NCBI RefSeq assembly: GCF_002741945.1
Contig: NZ_MDVN01000024.1
Coordinates: forward strand, 124,001 to 188,000
Origin: Gaetbulibacter sp. 4G1
GTDB lineage: Bacteria > Bacteroidota > Bacteroidia > Flavobacteriales > Flavobacteriaceae
Length of the DNA: 64,000 nt
Direction of reading: 5' to 3'
Below the pieces are notes generated by a model. The model saw only the letters and a program-made list of their open reading frames with translations, did no database searches and was not told the DNA's origin. Made by a program: the position numbers and the translations under genes. Positions 20,066-27,764 of the stretch are shown here, piece by piece. How positions within the stretch are numbered: the first letter of the stretch is position 1; the number at the start of each line of letters is the position of its first letter.

Positions 20066-20650
20066 ATGCAATACAAACTTATTTCAGATGCTACTTTAGT
20101 TAGCAACTATATTAAAGGAGATGAAAGTGCTTTAGAAATTCTTATAACAAGGCACAAGCAAAAAATTTACAGTTTTATTTATTCAAAAGTTTATGATAGA
20201 GATGTAGCTGAAGATATTTTTCAGGATACATTTATTAAAGTAATTCGTACTCTTAAACGTGGTGCTTATAATGAAGAGGGTAAGTTTTTGCCTTGGGTAA
20301 TGCGTATTTCTCACAATTTGGTTATCGACTTTTTTAGAAAAAGTAATCGAATGCCAAAATTTGATAATAGTGGTGATTTTAGTATTTTTTCTGTACTTAG
20401 CGATAGTAGTTTGAATGCTGAGAAAACTATAATAAAAGAACAGGTGGAAAATGATGTAAGACGTTTGGTTGATGAATTGCCTGATGATCAAAAAGAAGTA
20501 TTAATGATGCGTATTTACAGCGATATGAGTTTTAAAGAAATTTCAGATAGAACAGGGGTTAGTATCAATACAGCCCTGGGAAGAATGCGTTATGCATTAA
20601 TTAATTTAAGAAAAATTATAGACAAGCATAATATAGTTTTAACAAACTAA
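20066..20650 (+). CDS. ECF-type RNA polymerase sigma factor
   Basis: A 194-residue sigma-70 family protein, starting MQYKLISDATLVSNYIKGD. Region 2 contains DRDVAEDIFQDTFIKVIRTL and EEGKFLPWVMRISHNLVID. Region 4 contains LPDDQKEVLMMRIYSDMSFKEI followed by a helix-turn-helix and the usual LGRMRYALINLRK end. An in-frame start at 20060 is equally possible; the longer frame from 19940 is excluded by the promoter at 19926-19958. Close relatives are widely conserved in Flavobacteriia. No anti-sigma gene is next to it; instead a 48-aa protein gene follows within 57 bases, before a terminator. Confidence 0.9.
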   Translation: MQYKLISDATLVSNYIKGDESALEILITRHKQKIYSFIYSKVYDRDVAEDIFQDTFIKVIRTLKRGAYNEEGKFLPWVMRISHNLVIDFFRKSNRMPKFDNSGDFSIFSVLSDSSLNAEKTIIKEQVENDVRRLVDELPDDQKEVLMMRIYSDMSFKEISDRTGVSINTALGRMRYALINLRKIIDKHNIVLTN

Positions 20651-20706
20651 CACAATAAATATAGTTTTGTTACGTTACCTTAATAAATAACCCATAATTT
20701 ATTAAA

Positions 20707-20853
20707 ATGGCAAAACTTTACTCTGAAAATTCTATTAAAAGTTTAAACGAACTCGAACCGAGAGAGGAAACGGTTAAATTTCTTCTAAATTATTCTAAGG
20801 CTTTAAGTGTTATAAATTGTAATAAATTGAAGTTTGAAGCGCTTCTAAACTAA
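20707..20853 (+). CDS. 48-residue conserved-looking small protein
   Basis: The frame begins MAKLYSENSIKSLNELEPRE and ends FEALLN, 48 residues with no membrane segment. It lies 56 bases after the sigma factor stop and directly before a terminator, so it is probably co-transcribed. The codon use resembles that of its neighbours. I believe similar small proteins follow this sigma factor in other Flavobacteriaceae, but that could not be checked here. It could be a small regulator or partner of the sigma factor (inference). Confidence 0.6.
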   Translation: MAKLYSENSIKSLNELEPREETVKFLLNYSKALSVINCNKLKFEALLN

Positions 20854-20862
20854 ATTTTGAAA

Positions 20863-20898
20863 AAGTCCTGATTGTTAGTCGTCAGGACTTCTTTTTTT
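20863..20898. terminator. Terminator between the 48-aa gene and nth
   Basis: Arms AAGTCCTGA (20863-20871) and TCAGGACTT (20882-20890) with a 10-base loop, followed by C and a T run on the plus strand. It overlaps the last codons of nth, so it can only act cleanly for the plus-strand genes. Confidence 0.8.
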
Positions 20899-21541
20899 TA
20901 TAATATTCATTTAAAACACTCTTTCTACCTATAGTTTTTGTGATAATATCCTTTTCTATATCCCAACCTCTAGCTGGGGAATATTCACGGCCATACCATA
21001 TAATTTGTAAATGTAAATCATTCCAAAGCTCTTCTGGAAATAAACGTTTTGCATCTTTTTCTGTTTGAACTACGTTTTTACCATTACTTAAATTCCATCT
21101 ATACATTAATCTGTGGATATGTGTGTCTACCGGAAAAGCAGGAACACCAAAGGCTTGTGACATAACCACACTAGCAGTTTTATGACCAACAGCTGGGAGC
21201 TTTTCTAATGCCTCAAAACTTTGAGGTACTTTACCATTATGTTTTTCAATTAGAATTCTTGATAATCCATGAATTCCTTTGCTTTTCATAGGAGATAAGC
21301 CCACAGGCTTTATAATTTCTCTAATTTCTTCAACTGTAAGCTTTACCATATCATAAGGGTTGTCAGCTTTTTCAAACAGCAAAGGCGTTATTTTGTTTAC
21401 GCGAACATCGGTGCTTTGAGCAGACATTAGTACAGCTATAAGTAGTGTGTATGGGTCTTTGTGATCCAGGGGAATTGGTATTTCTGGATATAGTTTAAAT
21501 AGCGTATTAATAATAAAGTTTACACTTTCTTGTTTGGTCAT
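20882..21541 (-). CDS. nth: Endonuclease III-like DNA glycosylase lacking the Fe-S cluster cysteines
   Basis: A 219-residue protein with the helix-hairpin-helix motif LPAVGHKTASVVMSQAFG, including the catalytic lysine, and the VDTHIHRL aspartate. It removes oxidised pyrimidines and cuts at abasic sites. The C-terminus reads REYSPARGWDIEKD where other endonuclease III proteins have the four-cysteine 4Fe-4S loop; no cysteine is left there. The start at 21541 gives MTKQESVNFIINTLF; the upstream extension would run through the bcp gene and is not real. A -7-like TAACTTTG lies at 21563-21570 on the minus strand. Only 35 bases separate it from the divergent bcp gene. Confidence 0.93.
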   Translation of the reverse strand: MTKQESVNFIINTLFKLYPEIPIPLDHKDPYTLLIAVLMSAQSTDVRVNKITPLLFEKADNPYDMVKLTVEEIREIIKPVGLSPMKSKGIHGLSRILIEKHNGKVPQSFEALEKLPAVGHKTASVVMSQAFGVPAFPVDTHIHRLMYRWNLSNGKNVVQTEKDAKRLFPEELWNDLHLQIIWYGREYSPARGWDIEKDIITKTIGRKSVLNEYYKKKKS

Positions 21542-21576
21542 TGAGTTGTATTTTAGCAACAACAAAGTTAAACAAT

Positions 21577-22029
21577 ATGACAACATTAAAAGTAGGTGAT
21601 GAAGCACCAAATTTTGAAGCTTATGATGAGCAAGGGAACATCGTAAAACTATCTGATTATAAAGGAAAAAAATTAGTTGTTTTCTTTTACCCAAAGGCAA
21701 ATACACCAACTTGCACAGTTGAAGCTTGTAATTTAAGAGATGAATATACGGTTTTACAAGAACAAGGCTATGAGATTTTAGGAGTAAGTGCAGATACTCA
21801 AAAAAAACAATCAAATTTTAAAAAGAAATTTAATTTTCCTTATCCGTTATTAGCTGATGTTGATAAGGAAGTTATAAATGCTTTTGGTGTTTGGGGAGAG
21901 AAAAAATTTATGGGACGTATTTTTGATGGTATTCACCGCCTAACATTTGTAATAGATGAAAATGGCATTATTGAGAAGGTCATTGATAAAGTAAAAGCCA
22001 AAATACATGCAACTCAAATTCTAGAGTAA
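21577..22029 (+). CDS. bcp: Thioredoxin-dependent peroxiredoxin (Bcp/PrxQ)
   Basis: A 150-residue protein starting MTTLKVGDEAPNFEAYDEQG. The peroxidatic cysteine lies in YPKANTPTCTVEACNLRDEY, which has two cysteines five residues apart as in BCP/PrxQ enzymes, with the expected upstream block KLVVFFYPK. It reduces hydrogen peroxide and organic peroxides in the cytoplasm using thioredoxin. The ATG at 21577 is chosen because the upstream extension would overlap nth. The gene is divergent from nth, a pairing of oxidative damage functions seen in this phylum. Confidence 0.95.
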   Translation: MTTLKVGDEAPNFEAYDEQGNIVKLSDYKGKKLVVFFYPKANTPTCTVEACNLRDEYTVLQEQGYEILGVSADTQKKQSNFKKKFNFPYPLLADVDKEVINAFGVWGEKKFMGRIFDGIHRLTFVIDENGIIEKVIDKVKAKIHATQILE

Positions 22030-22033
22030 GGGC

Positions 22034-22066
22034 AAAAAAAGGCTTTGGTTTACCAAAGCCTTTTTT
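22034..22066. terminator. Bidirectional terminator after bcp
   Basis: Arms GGCTTTGGT (22041-22049) and ACCAAAGCC (22052-22060) with a 2-base loop, flanked by seven A on the left and six T on the right, so it can serve bcp and the convergent gene at 22083. Confidence 0.9.
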
Positions 22067-22082
22067 ATTATAAAATCTATTC

Positions 22083-23561
22083 TTATTTTTTTACTACTCT
22101 TTTCTTTATAGTTATTGGTTTTAAAGGTTTGCGAGTGTATCCAAATAATCGGTAGTCTTTAATTAAATCAGCTGTGCCTTCTGGTAGCATATTTTCCCAA
22201 CCACGTTCTCCATCTTCAATTTTTTGAAGGACTTCTCTGGAAAAGATACTCATAATACTAGTATCATAATCTTCAATATCAATTACTTTTCCGTTGTATT
22301 TAAAGAACTTATATAGCTCTTTCATACGAGGATAAACCTTTAAGTTTTTACTATTAATTAATTCTCCAGTTTTTGGATCAAGCATTGGGTATAAATAGAC
22401 TTTTAAATCTTTGAAGAATAATTTTCCAAATGCTTCTAGTATCCCACCGCTTAAATGACGATAGTATTTTTCATCAAAAATATCAATCAAATTATTAACT
22501 CCCATGGCAAGTCCCATTCTTGCTTTAGTATAAGTTGAGAAGTATTCAACTACTTTGTAGTATTCTTGAAAATTAGAAATCATTACTGATTGCCCAAGCG
22601 AGCATAATAAATCTGCTCTATCCATAAAATCTTGCTCATCTATTTCTCCTTCAGCACGCAAATTAGATAAGGTTATTTCGAAAACAACTTCGGTTTTATC
22701 AGCATCCACTTTGTTTTCTTTAATAAACATGTCATATGATTTCTCATACATAGCCATATTTACTTTGGTAACAGGTCTAAAACTACCACGTAAAGCTAAA
22801 ATATTCTTTTTATATAAAACTTTTGCTGGAAGTACGTTGTTGCCGTCTGGACCAAACATAACTGCATCAGTCATACCGTTTTTAACCAACTGTAAGCTCA
22901 TAAGCCTATTATCAACATCTTTAAAAACAGGTCCAGAAAAGTTGATTGTATCAATTTCTAATTGATCTTTATCTAAGTGGTCGTATAAATAACGTAACAA
23001 TTTTTTCGGTTCGTTGTACTTGTAAAAAGCTCCATAAATAAGGTTTGTACCTAAAACACCTAAGGTTTCTTGTTGCAAACGTGGATCGGTTTCTTTAAAG
23101 CGAACATGCAATATTATTTCGTTATAATCGCCATCAGCTTCAACTTGGTATTTAATTCCTACCCAGCCATGGCCTTTAAATTTTTTAGCAAAATCTATTG
23201 TTGCTACAGTATTAGCATATGTAAAAAATATTTTATTAGGATGCTTATCACGAGTAATACGCTTTTCCATAAGACTCATTTCATGAGAAAGCATCTTGCG
23301 TAGGCGCGCTTCTGTTACATAGCGTCTATCATCTTCTATTCCATAAATGGCGTCACTAAAATCTTTATCATAAGCAGACATTGCTTTGGCAATAGTTCCT
23401 GATGCACCACCAGCTCTAAAAAAATGGCGACAAGTTTCTTGACCTGCACCAATCTCAGCAAATGTTCCGTAAATATTTTCGTTTAAATTTATGCGTAGTG
23501 CTTTAGACTTTAATGATGGAATATCATCAAATTCTTTATCCCCCTTTATGGTAATTTCCAT
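22083..23561 (-). CDS. Conserved Bacteroidota protein of unknown function
   Basis: A 492-residue soluble protein without signal peptide or membrane helices, starting MEITIKGDKEFDDIPSLK. It has a glycine-rich motif near the start (EIGAGQETCRHFFRAGGASG, about residues 36-55) and a second set of aromatic/charged blocks later. Homologues in Bacteroidota have been named nicotinate-nucleotide adenylyltransferase, but I see no HxGH motif to support that, so I leave the function open. The length and moderate codon use suggest a core gene. A promoter with CAAA and CAAAGGTA (minus-strand TTTG / TACCTTTG) lies directly upstream. It is divergent from the MBL-fold gene at 23660. Confidence 0.75.
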   Translation of the reverse strand: MEITIKGDKEFDDIPSLKSKALRINLNENIYGTFAEIGAGQETCRHFFRAGGASGTIAKAMSAYDKDFSDAIYGIEDDRRYVTEARLRKMLSHEMSLMEKRITRDKHPNKIFFTYANTVATIDFAKKFKGHGWVGIKYQVEADGDYNEIILHVRFKETDPRLQQETLGVLGTNLIYGAFYKYNEPKKLLRYLYDHLDKDQLEIDTINFSGPVFKDVDNRLMSLQLVKNGMTDAVMFGPDGNNVLPAKVLYKKNILALRGSFRPVTKVNMAMYEKSYDMFIKENKVDADKTEVVFEITLSNLRAEGEIDEQDFMDRADLLCSLGQSVMISNFQEYYKVVEYFSTYTKARMGLAMGVNNLIDIFDEKYYRHLSGGILEAFGKLFFKDLKVYLYPMLDPKTGELINSKNLKVYPRMKELYKFFKYNGKVIDIEDYDTSIMSIFSREVLQKIEDGERGWENMLPEGTADLIKDYRLFGYTRKPLKPITIKKRVVKK

Positions 23562-23590
23562 AATATTTTTTTGAGTTGTTTTTAATAATA

Positions 23591-23620
23591 CAAAGGTATT
23601 AAATAACTATAGCAAACAAA
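23591..23620 (-). promoter_or_regulatory. Bacteroidota-type promoter for the gene at 22083
   Basis: On the minus strand TTTG (23620-23617) is followed after 18 bases by TACCTTTG (23598-23591), which fits the phylum consensus and lies 30 bases before the start codon at 23561. Confidence 0.55.
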
Positions 23621-23659
23621 AAAATAAGCTTATTTTTGTAGTTAAATAATAGCTTTTTT

Positions 23660-24421
23660 TTGAAAATCACATTTCTTGGCACAGGTACATCTCAAGGTAT
23701 TCCGGTTATTGGAAGTAAGCACCCTGTGTGTTTAAGTGAAAACCCTAAAGATAAACGGTTAAGAGTTTCGGTTTTGATTGAATGGGATAATTATGCATAT
23801 GTAATTGACTGCGGTCCAGATTTTAGACAACAAATGTTGAAATGCGGGTGCGAAAAAATTGATGGTATTATATTTACACACGAACATTCTGACCATGTAG
23901 CTGGTATTGATGATATTAGACCATTGTGCTACATGAATGGAGATATGAATATATATGCGCATGAGCGCGTAATTAAATCGATAAAAAAAAGGTTTAATTA
24001 TATTTTTGAAACTGAAAACAAATATCCAGGAGCACCAACAATAATAACAAATGTTATTGAGAATAAGCCATTTGATTTATCAGGAACTAAAGTTGTACCT
24101 ATTGATGCAAATCATTATTTTGTTCAAGTTTTTGGCTATCGATTTAATGACTTTGCGTATTTAACGGATATAAAGGAAGTAGATGAAGTTGAAATTGAAA
24201 AGCTTAAAAACCTTAAGGTTTTAGTTGTTAACGCGTTACGTATTCAGCCTCATATTTCTCATTTCAATTTAGAAGAAGCTCTACGGTTTATTAAAGAAGT
24301 AAGGCCAGAAAGAACATATTTAACGCACATAAGTCATTTGCTAGGCTTTCATGATGAAGTACAGCAAAATTTACCAAAAAATGTTTTTTTAGCTTATGAT
24401 GGCTTAAAAATAACCGTGTAA
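23660..24421 (+). CDS. MBL-fold metal-dependent hydrolase (PhnP/RNase Z-like)
   Basis: A 253-residue metallo-beta-lactamase-fold protein starting MKITFLGTGTSQGIPVIG, the usual N-terminus of the PhnP-like group. The metal site THEHSDHVAG is at about residues 73-82, with further ligands in VIDCGPDF and THISHLLGFH near the C-terminus. It probably cleaves a phosphodiester. The start is TTG at 23660; no ATG gives this N-terminus. The protein at 24433 follows by 11 bases and is likely in the same operon. Confidence 0.88.
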   Translation: MKITFLGTGTSQGIPVIGSKHPVCLSENPKDKRLRVSVLIEWDNYAYVIDCGPDFRQQMLKCGCEKIDGIIFTHEHSDHVAGIDDIRPLCYMNGDMNIYAHERVIKSIKKRFNYIFETENKYPGAPTIITNVIENKPFDLSGTKVVPIDANHYFVQVFGYRFNDFAYLTDIKEVDEVEIEKLKNLKVLVVNALRIQPHISHFNLEEALRFIKEVRPERTYLTHISHLLGFHDEVQQNLPKNVFLAYDGLKITV

Positions 24422-24432
24422 AATTATAAAAG

Positions 24433-24933
24433 ATGAAACAAAGAATTTTTATGTATCTGTTTGTGTTTTCGGTATTATTAGTATTGTTTCAGTATGTTAA
24501 CTCTAAGCGTATATTCGAAGACATGAATACTAAACTAGAAAACTATAAAGCTAAATCCGTAAAGTATAAAGACTCTTTAGTAGTGCTCCAAGATGAAGTT
24601 TTGAGTCTTTCACATTTTAATCTAAGCAGAAATGAGGATGCAATTAGCTATTTTGAGAATGATGGTTACAATGTTGACGAATTAATTCCTTTTATAAAAG
24701 ACGAACTTTATAAATTAAATGAAGTCAAAGGCGATCACCCTATTGTGCCATATGCCGCAAGTGAAGGCAGAAAAATATTAATTAACACAGTTAAAATGCT
24801 AAACCATAAGTGGATTATAGCTGATTTTTCTGATGGTGAATATTGGGGTGAAATATTTTTAACTTACGAAATAACTGCTAATAAAGAATTGAAATTTAAT
24901 TTAGTAGAATCATTTTTGTACCCATTTGATTAG
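24433..24933 (+). CDS. Membrane-anchored protein of unknown function
   Basis: A 166-residue protein with one N-terminal membrane helix (about residues 5-22) followed by a coiled-coil-like region (about 28-62) and a small C-terminal domain that includes ADFSDGEYWGEIFLTYEI. It follows the MBL-fold gene after 11 bases and probably shares its transcript. No catalytic motif is recognised, so its job, perhaps in the periplasm, is unknown. Confidence 0.7.
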   Translation: MKQRIFMYLFVFSVLLVLFQYVNSKRIFEDMNTKLENYKAKSVKYKDSLVVLQDEVLSLSHFNLSRNEDAISYFENDGYNVDELIPFIKDELYKLNEVKGDHPIVPYAASEGRKILINTVKMLNHKWIIADFSDGEYWGEIFLTYEITANKELKFNLVESFLYPFD

Positions 24934-24936
24934 TTG

Positions 24937-25305
24937 TTATTTAGTCCTATAGGCTATTCCTCTTTGTTTTTTTGTTTCGCCAACATAAGAATACTCAAAA
25001 GTATATGATGAATCTGTAGTGGTTAAAATTTTTAAGTGAATATCTTTTCTTTCAGCTCTGTTTTTGGGGTTGATAGTTTTGAAAATCACCTCGCAGTCAT
25101 TTATCCATCTTAATTTAGATGAATCTATTTTATTATTATAAGTTTCTATTTGCAATTTCTTTGTTCTATTAAATGTTGACTTAAATAATTCATCATTTAT
25201 ATAAACTTCACTATAAAACTTACCAGTTTTATAATCTTTACAGTCTCTAGTGGTTTCATAACAACTAAAAAGGGTAAGCAATAAGAGGAGACATAAAAAG
25301 CGCAT
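24937..25305 (-). CDS. Small lipoprotein of unknown function
   Basis: A 122-residue protein with a lipoprotein signal, MRFLCLLLLLTLFSC, where the cysteine is the likely lipid site. I start it at 25305; an ATG six codons upstream (25323) is possible. The mature part has RWINDCEVIFKTINPKNRA and SYTFEYSYVGETKKQRG blocks, which I associate with a short flavobacterial family sometimes misnamed DNA topoisomerase IV. Nothing in it resembles a topoisomerase. Its stop is 3 bases from the convergent gene's stop at 24933. Confidence 0.75.
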   Translation of the reverse strand: MRFLCLLLLLTLFSCYETTRDCKDYKTGKFYSEVYINDELFKSTFNRTKKLQIETYNNKIDSSKLRWINDCEVIFKTINPKNRAERKDIHLKILTTTDSSYTFEYSYVGETKKQRGIAYRTK

Positions 25306-25341
25306 AAAAAATAGTTTATGCAAAGCTAGTAAAGAATGTTG

Positions 25342-25710
25342 TTAATTTTGAAAATTTTTAAAACTTCCGTCAGAATAAAAAATAATTATGCGTTCAATCT
25401 CTTTTTTGTTACCAATATCAGATTGCAATGCATCTTCAATCTTTAATTTTGGAGTTTTAGTTTTTTCATCGACTGGATTATTGTTAGTTGGAAATTCACC
25501 TTTGCCATTTAACAACCAATATAATTCAACCTCTGGAAAGGAGGAAAGAATCTTTAAAATAAAGTCTAGACTAGGCTTGTTTCTGCCAGATAATATATGA
25601 GAAATACTAGAACGTTGTGCTCCAATTTTTTCAGCGAAAGAGGAGGCAGATTCTCCGTAGTAATCTATTACTTTTTGGAGTCGTTTTACAAAATCTTCAT
25701 TGTTTATCAT
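25342..25710 (-). CDS. XRE-family transcriptional regulator
   Basis: A 122-residue protein with a Cro/CI-type helix-turn-helix in the first 70 residues: SASSFAEKIGAQRSSISHIL followed by SGRNKPSLDFILKIL. The C-terminal part (FPTNNNPVDEKTKTP and onward) looks like a flexible linker and short dimerisation tail. A 16-base palindrome just upstream of its start overlaps a TAnnTTTG element, so it is probably autoregulated. A similar sequence lies before the M14 carboxypeptidase gene on the other side of the intergenic region. Confidence 0.9.
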   Translation of the reverse strand: MINNEDFVKRLQKVIDYYGESASSFAEKIGAQRSSISHILSGRNKPSLDFILKILSSFPEVELYWLLNGKGEFPTNNNPVDEKTKTPKLKIEDALQSDIGNKKEIERIIIFYSDGSFKNFQN

Positions 25711-25736
25711 TGTAAACTTGTATTAAAACCTAAATA

Positions 25737-25752
25737 CGTTACAAATGTAACG
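25737..25752. promoter_or_regulatory. Palindromic operator over the XRE gene promoter
   Basis: CGTTACA and TGTAACG are exact inverted 7-base arms around AA. The minus-strand -7-like element TACATTTG (25749-25742) sits within it, 32 bases from the start codon, the position expected for an autorepressor site. Confidence 0.6.
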
Positions 25753-25924
25753 ATATATTTGAAATAATAGTATTCGTAACACATTATATTATTATAAAAA
25801 TTAAACTTATAATTTATATAAATTAATTTAAATATCTGAAAATAAATATTTTAAATATATATATGTAATATTTGTTAGATTATTACGATTATTGGGCAAT
25901 TAAAACACTCTATCTGTATAATAA

Positions 25925-25984
25925 TGTAAACAAGATGTTTAAAAGTCTTGTTTACAATTGTAAATTAGTAAATGTTTACATTTG
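25925..25984 (+). promoter_or_regulatory. Promoter and inverted repeats before the M14 carboxypeptidase gene
   Basis: Inverted 11-base arms TGTAAACAAGA (25925-25935) and TCTTGTTTACA (25946-25956) are followed by a TACATTTG -7-like element at 25977-25984, 18 bases before the ATG. A shorter TGTAAA/TTTACA pair spans 25960-25981. The arrangement suggests control by a dimeric regulator. The Lrp-type protein at 27230 or the XRE protein are candidates. The rest of the 25711-26001 gap is AT-rich with no gene. Confidence 0.5.
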
Positions 25985-26001
25985 TATATTAAAAAAAATA
26001 A

Positions 26002-27159
26002 ATGAACGTAGAAGATATTAAATCATTGTTTTTAAAACACAAAGAAAGTAGTCTAAACCATAGATATATTACTAACAACAATATTGAACCTTTATTAAAA
26101 AAATTAGACAAATCTTTAAGTGTAAATACAATTGGAAAATCTGTTTTAGGTAATCCCATCTATTCGATAAATGTTGGTAGCGGAAATAAAAAAATATTGA
26201 TGTGGTCGCAAATGCATGGAAACGAATCGACTACTACTAAAGCAATATTTGATATTTTAAATACGCTTTTAAGTAAAGATTCTAATTTAGATTTTATTTT
26301 ACAAGCATGTACTTTATGTATTATTCCTATTCTAAATCCAGATGGGGCTATTGCTTACACAAGAGTTAATGCAAAAAATGTAGATTTAAATAGAGACGCA
26401 CAACATTTATCACAACCAGAAAGTAAAGTTATTAAATCGGTTTTTGATGAGTTTAAACCACATTTTTGTTACAATCTTCATGGGCAACGCACAATTTTTA
26501 GTGCAGGAAAGACAAATAAACCTGCTACAGTATCGTTTTTAGCCCCAGCGCAAGATAAGGATTGTACAATTACTTCAAATCGTAAAATAGCCATGGAGGT
26601 AATAGGAATTATGAATACTATGCTGCAAAATGTAATACCCAATCAAGTTGGTGTTTATGATGACGCTTTTAATTTGAATTGTGTAGGTGATACATTTCAA
26701 AGTGCAAATGTGCCTACAATTTTGTTTGAAGCTGGCCATTTTTACAACGATTATGCACGAGATAAAACGCGAGAGTATATTTATATTTCTATGCTTGAGT
26801 CATTAAATTATATTTCTAATAATATTGTTGATGGGAGTTTATATAAGACGTATTTTGATATTCCTGAAAATGAAAAATGCTTTTTTGATGTTGTAATTAG
26901 AAATGCTAAACTAGGAGGGAAGTATGAAGGAGAATTGCAAGATATAGGTGTTATGTATCATGAAACTTTAAAAAACAATAAAATAGAATTTGTCCCTAAG
27001 GTTGAAAAAATAGAAAAACTAGATGCCTTTTTTGCTCATAAAACATTAAACGCCAATGGATTTAATGTATATGATGTAAAAGGTAATGAGCTACAGTTAG
27101 GTTACGAAAACGATTTCGTTATGATGAATAATGAGAAAATTGCATTATTTGAACAATAA
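26002..27159 (+). CDS. M14-family zinc carboxypeptidase
   Basis: A 385-residue protein. Zinc ligands are visible in MHGNES (His72 and Glu75) and in NLHGQR (His160), and the catalytic glutamate is in LFEAGHFY (about residue 243). The substrate-binding NPDGA and VDLNRD blocks lie between. No signal peptide is present, so it appears to be cytoplasmic; the roughly 100-residue C-terminal domain (about 285-385) is typical of flavobacterial M14 members. It probably removes C-terminal residues from peptides or muropeptides; the specificity is not visible. It precedes an Lrp-type regulator by 70 bases. Confidence 0.88.
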   Translation: MNVEDIKSLFLKHKESSLNHRYITNNNIEPLLKKLDKSLSVNTIGKSVLGNPIYSINVGSGNKKILMWSQMHGNESTTTKAIFDILNTLLSKDSNLDFILQACTLCIIPILNPDGAIAYTRVNAKNVDLNRDAQHLSQPESKVIKSVFDEFKPHFCYNLHGQRTIFSAGKTNKPATVSFLAPAQDKDCTITSNRKIAMEVIGIMNTMLQNVIPNQVGVYDDAFNLNCVGDTFQSANVPTILFEAGHFYNDYARDKTREYIYISMLESLNYISNNIVDGSLYKTYFDIPENEKCFFDVVIRNAKLGGKYEGELQDIGVMYHETLKNNKIEFVPKVEKIEKLDAFFAHKTLNANGFNVYDVKGNELQLGYENDFVMMNNEKIALFEQ

Positions 27160-27229
27160 AAGGCAAAAATAATATATAATTATTAGTAAAAATGTATTAA
27201 TTTTGCTTTTTATTTAAGAATAGTTAATT

Positions 27230-27709
27230 ATGGGGAAAATTAAATTAGACGAAATCGATCATCAAATTCTTGACATGTTAATTGATAATACAAGAATTCC
27301 TTTTACTGACATAGCCAAAAAATTATTAATATCTGCAGGTACGGTACATGTTAGAGTTAAAAAAATGGAAGAATCTGGTATAATCAGAGGTTCATCATTA
27401 ACATTGGATTATAAAAAACTCGGATATTCATTTATAGCATATGTTGGAGTATTTTTGAATAACACTTCTCAAACAAAATTTGTTTTAGAACGCATTAATA
27501 ACATTCCATTCGTAACTGTTGCACACATAACTACTGGTAAATTTAATATTTTTTGTAAAATTAGAGCTAAAAGTACAGAGCACGCAAAAGAAGTTATTTT
27601 TATGCTAGATGATATTGAAGGTGTTTATAGGACAGAAACCATGATTTCTCTAGAAGAAAGCTTAAATGATAAAAAGCGTTTAATGCATTCTATTTTTAAC
27701 GAGTTATAA
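27230..27709 (+). CDS. Lrp/AsnC-family transcriptional regulator
   Basis: A 159-residue protein with an N-terminal winged helix-turn-helix (DHQILDMLIDNTRIPFTDIA, then SAGTVHVRVKKMEESGII) and a C-terminal RAM/AsnC ligand-binding domain (about residues 70-150). Such regulators respond to amino acids and form octamers. A TAATTTTG -7-like element at 27198-27205 lies 24 bases upstream of the ATG. It follows the carboxypeptidase gene and is closed by a strong terminator. Confidence 0.93.
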   Translation: MGKIKLDEIDHQILDMLIDNTRIPFTDIAKKLLISAGTVHVRVKKMEESGIIRGSSLTLDYKKLGYSFIAYVGVFLNNTSQTKFVLERINNIPFVTVAHITTGKFNIFCKIRAKSTEHAKEVIFMLDDIEGVYRTETMISLEESLNDKKRLMHSIFNEL

Positions 27710-27726
27710 TTGAATTTTATATAACT

Positions 27727-27755
27727 AAAAAGCCCTCATATGAGGGCTTTTTTTT
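27727..27755. terminator. Bidirectional terminator after the Lrp gene
   Basis: AAAAGCCCTCATATGAGGGCTTTT is an uninterrupted palindrome followed by more T on the plus strand; it also serves the convergent cupin gene at 27765. Confidence 0.9.
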
Positions 27756-27764
27756 GTTGTTGAA

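Noticed and set aside
21542-21814. Upstream extension of nth on the minus strand
   Set aside because: It would run through the bcp start region; the Leu-rich sequence is not like any Nth N-terminus.
22083-23561. Nicotinate-nucleotide adenylyltransferase
   Set aside because: This name is attached to homologues, but the HxGH nucleotidyltransferase motif is absent and the length is far above that of NadD.
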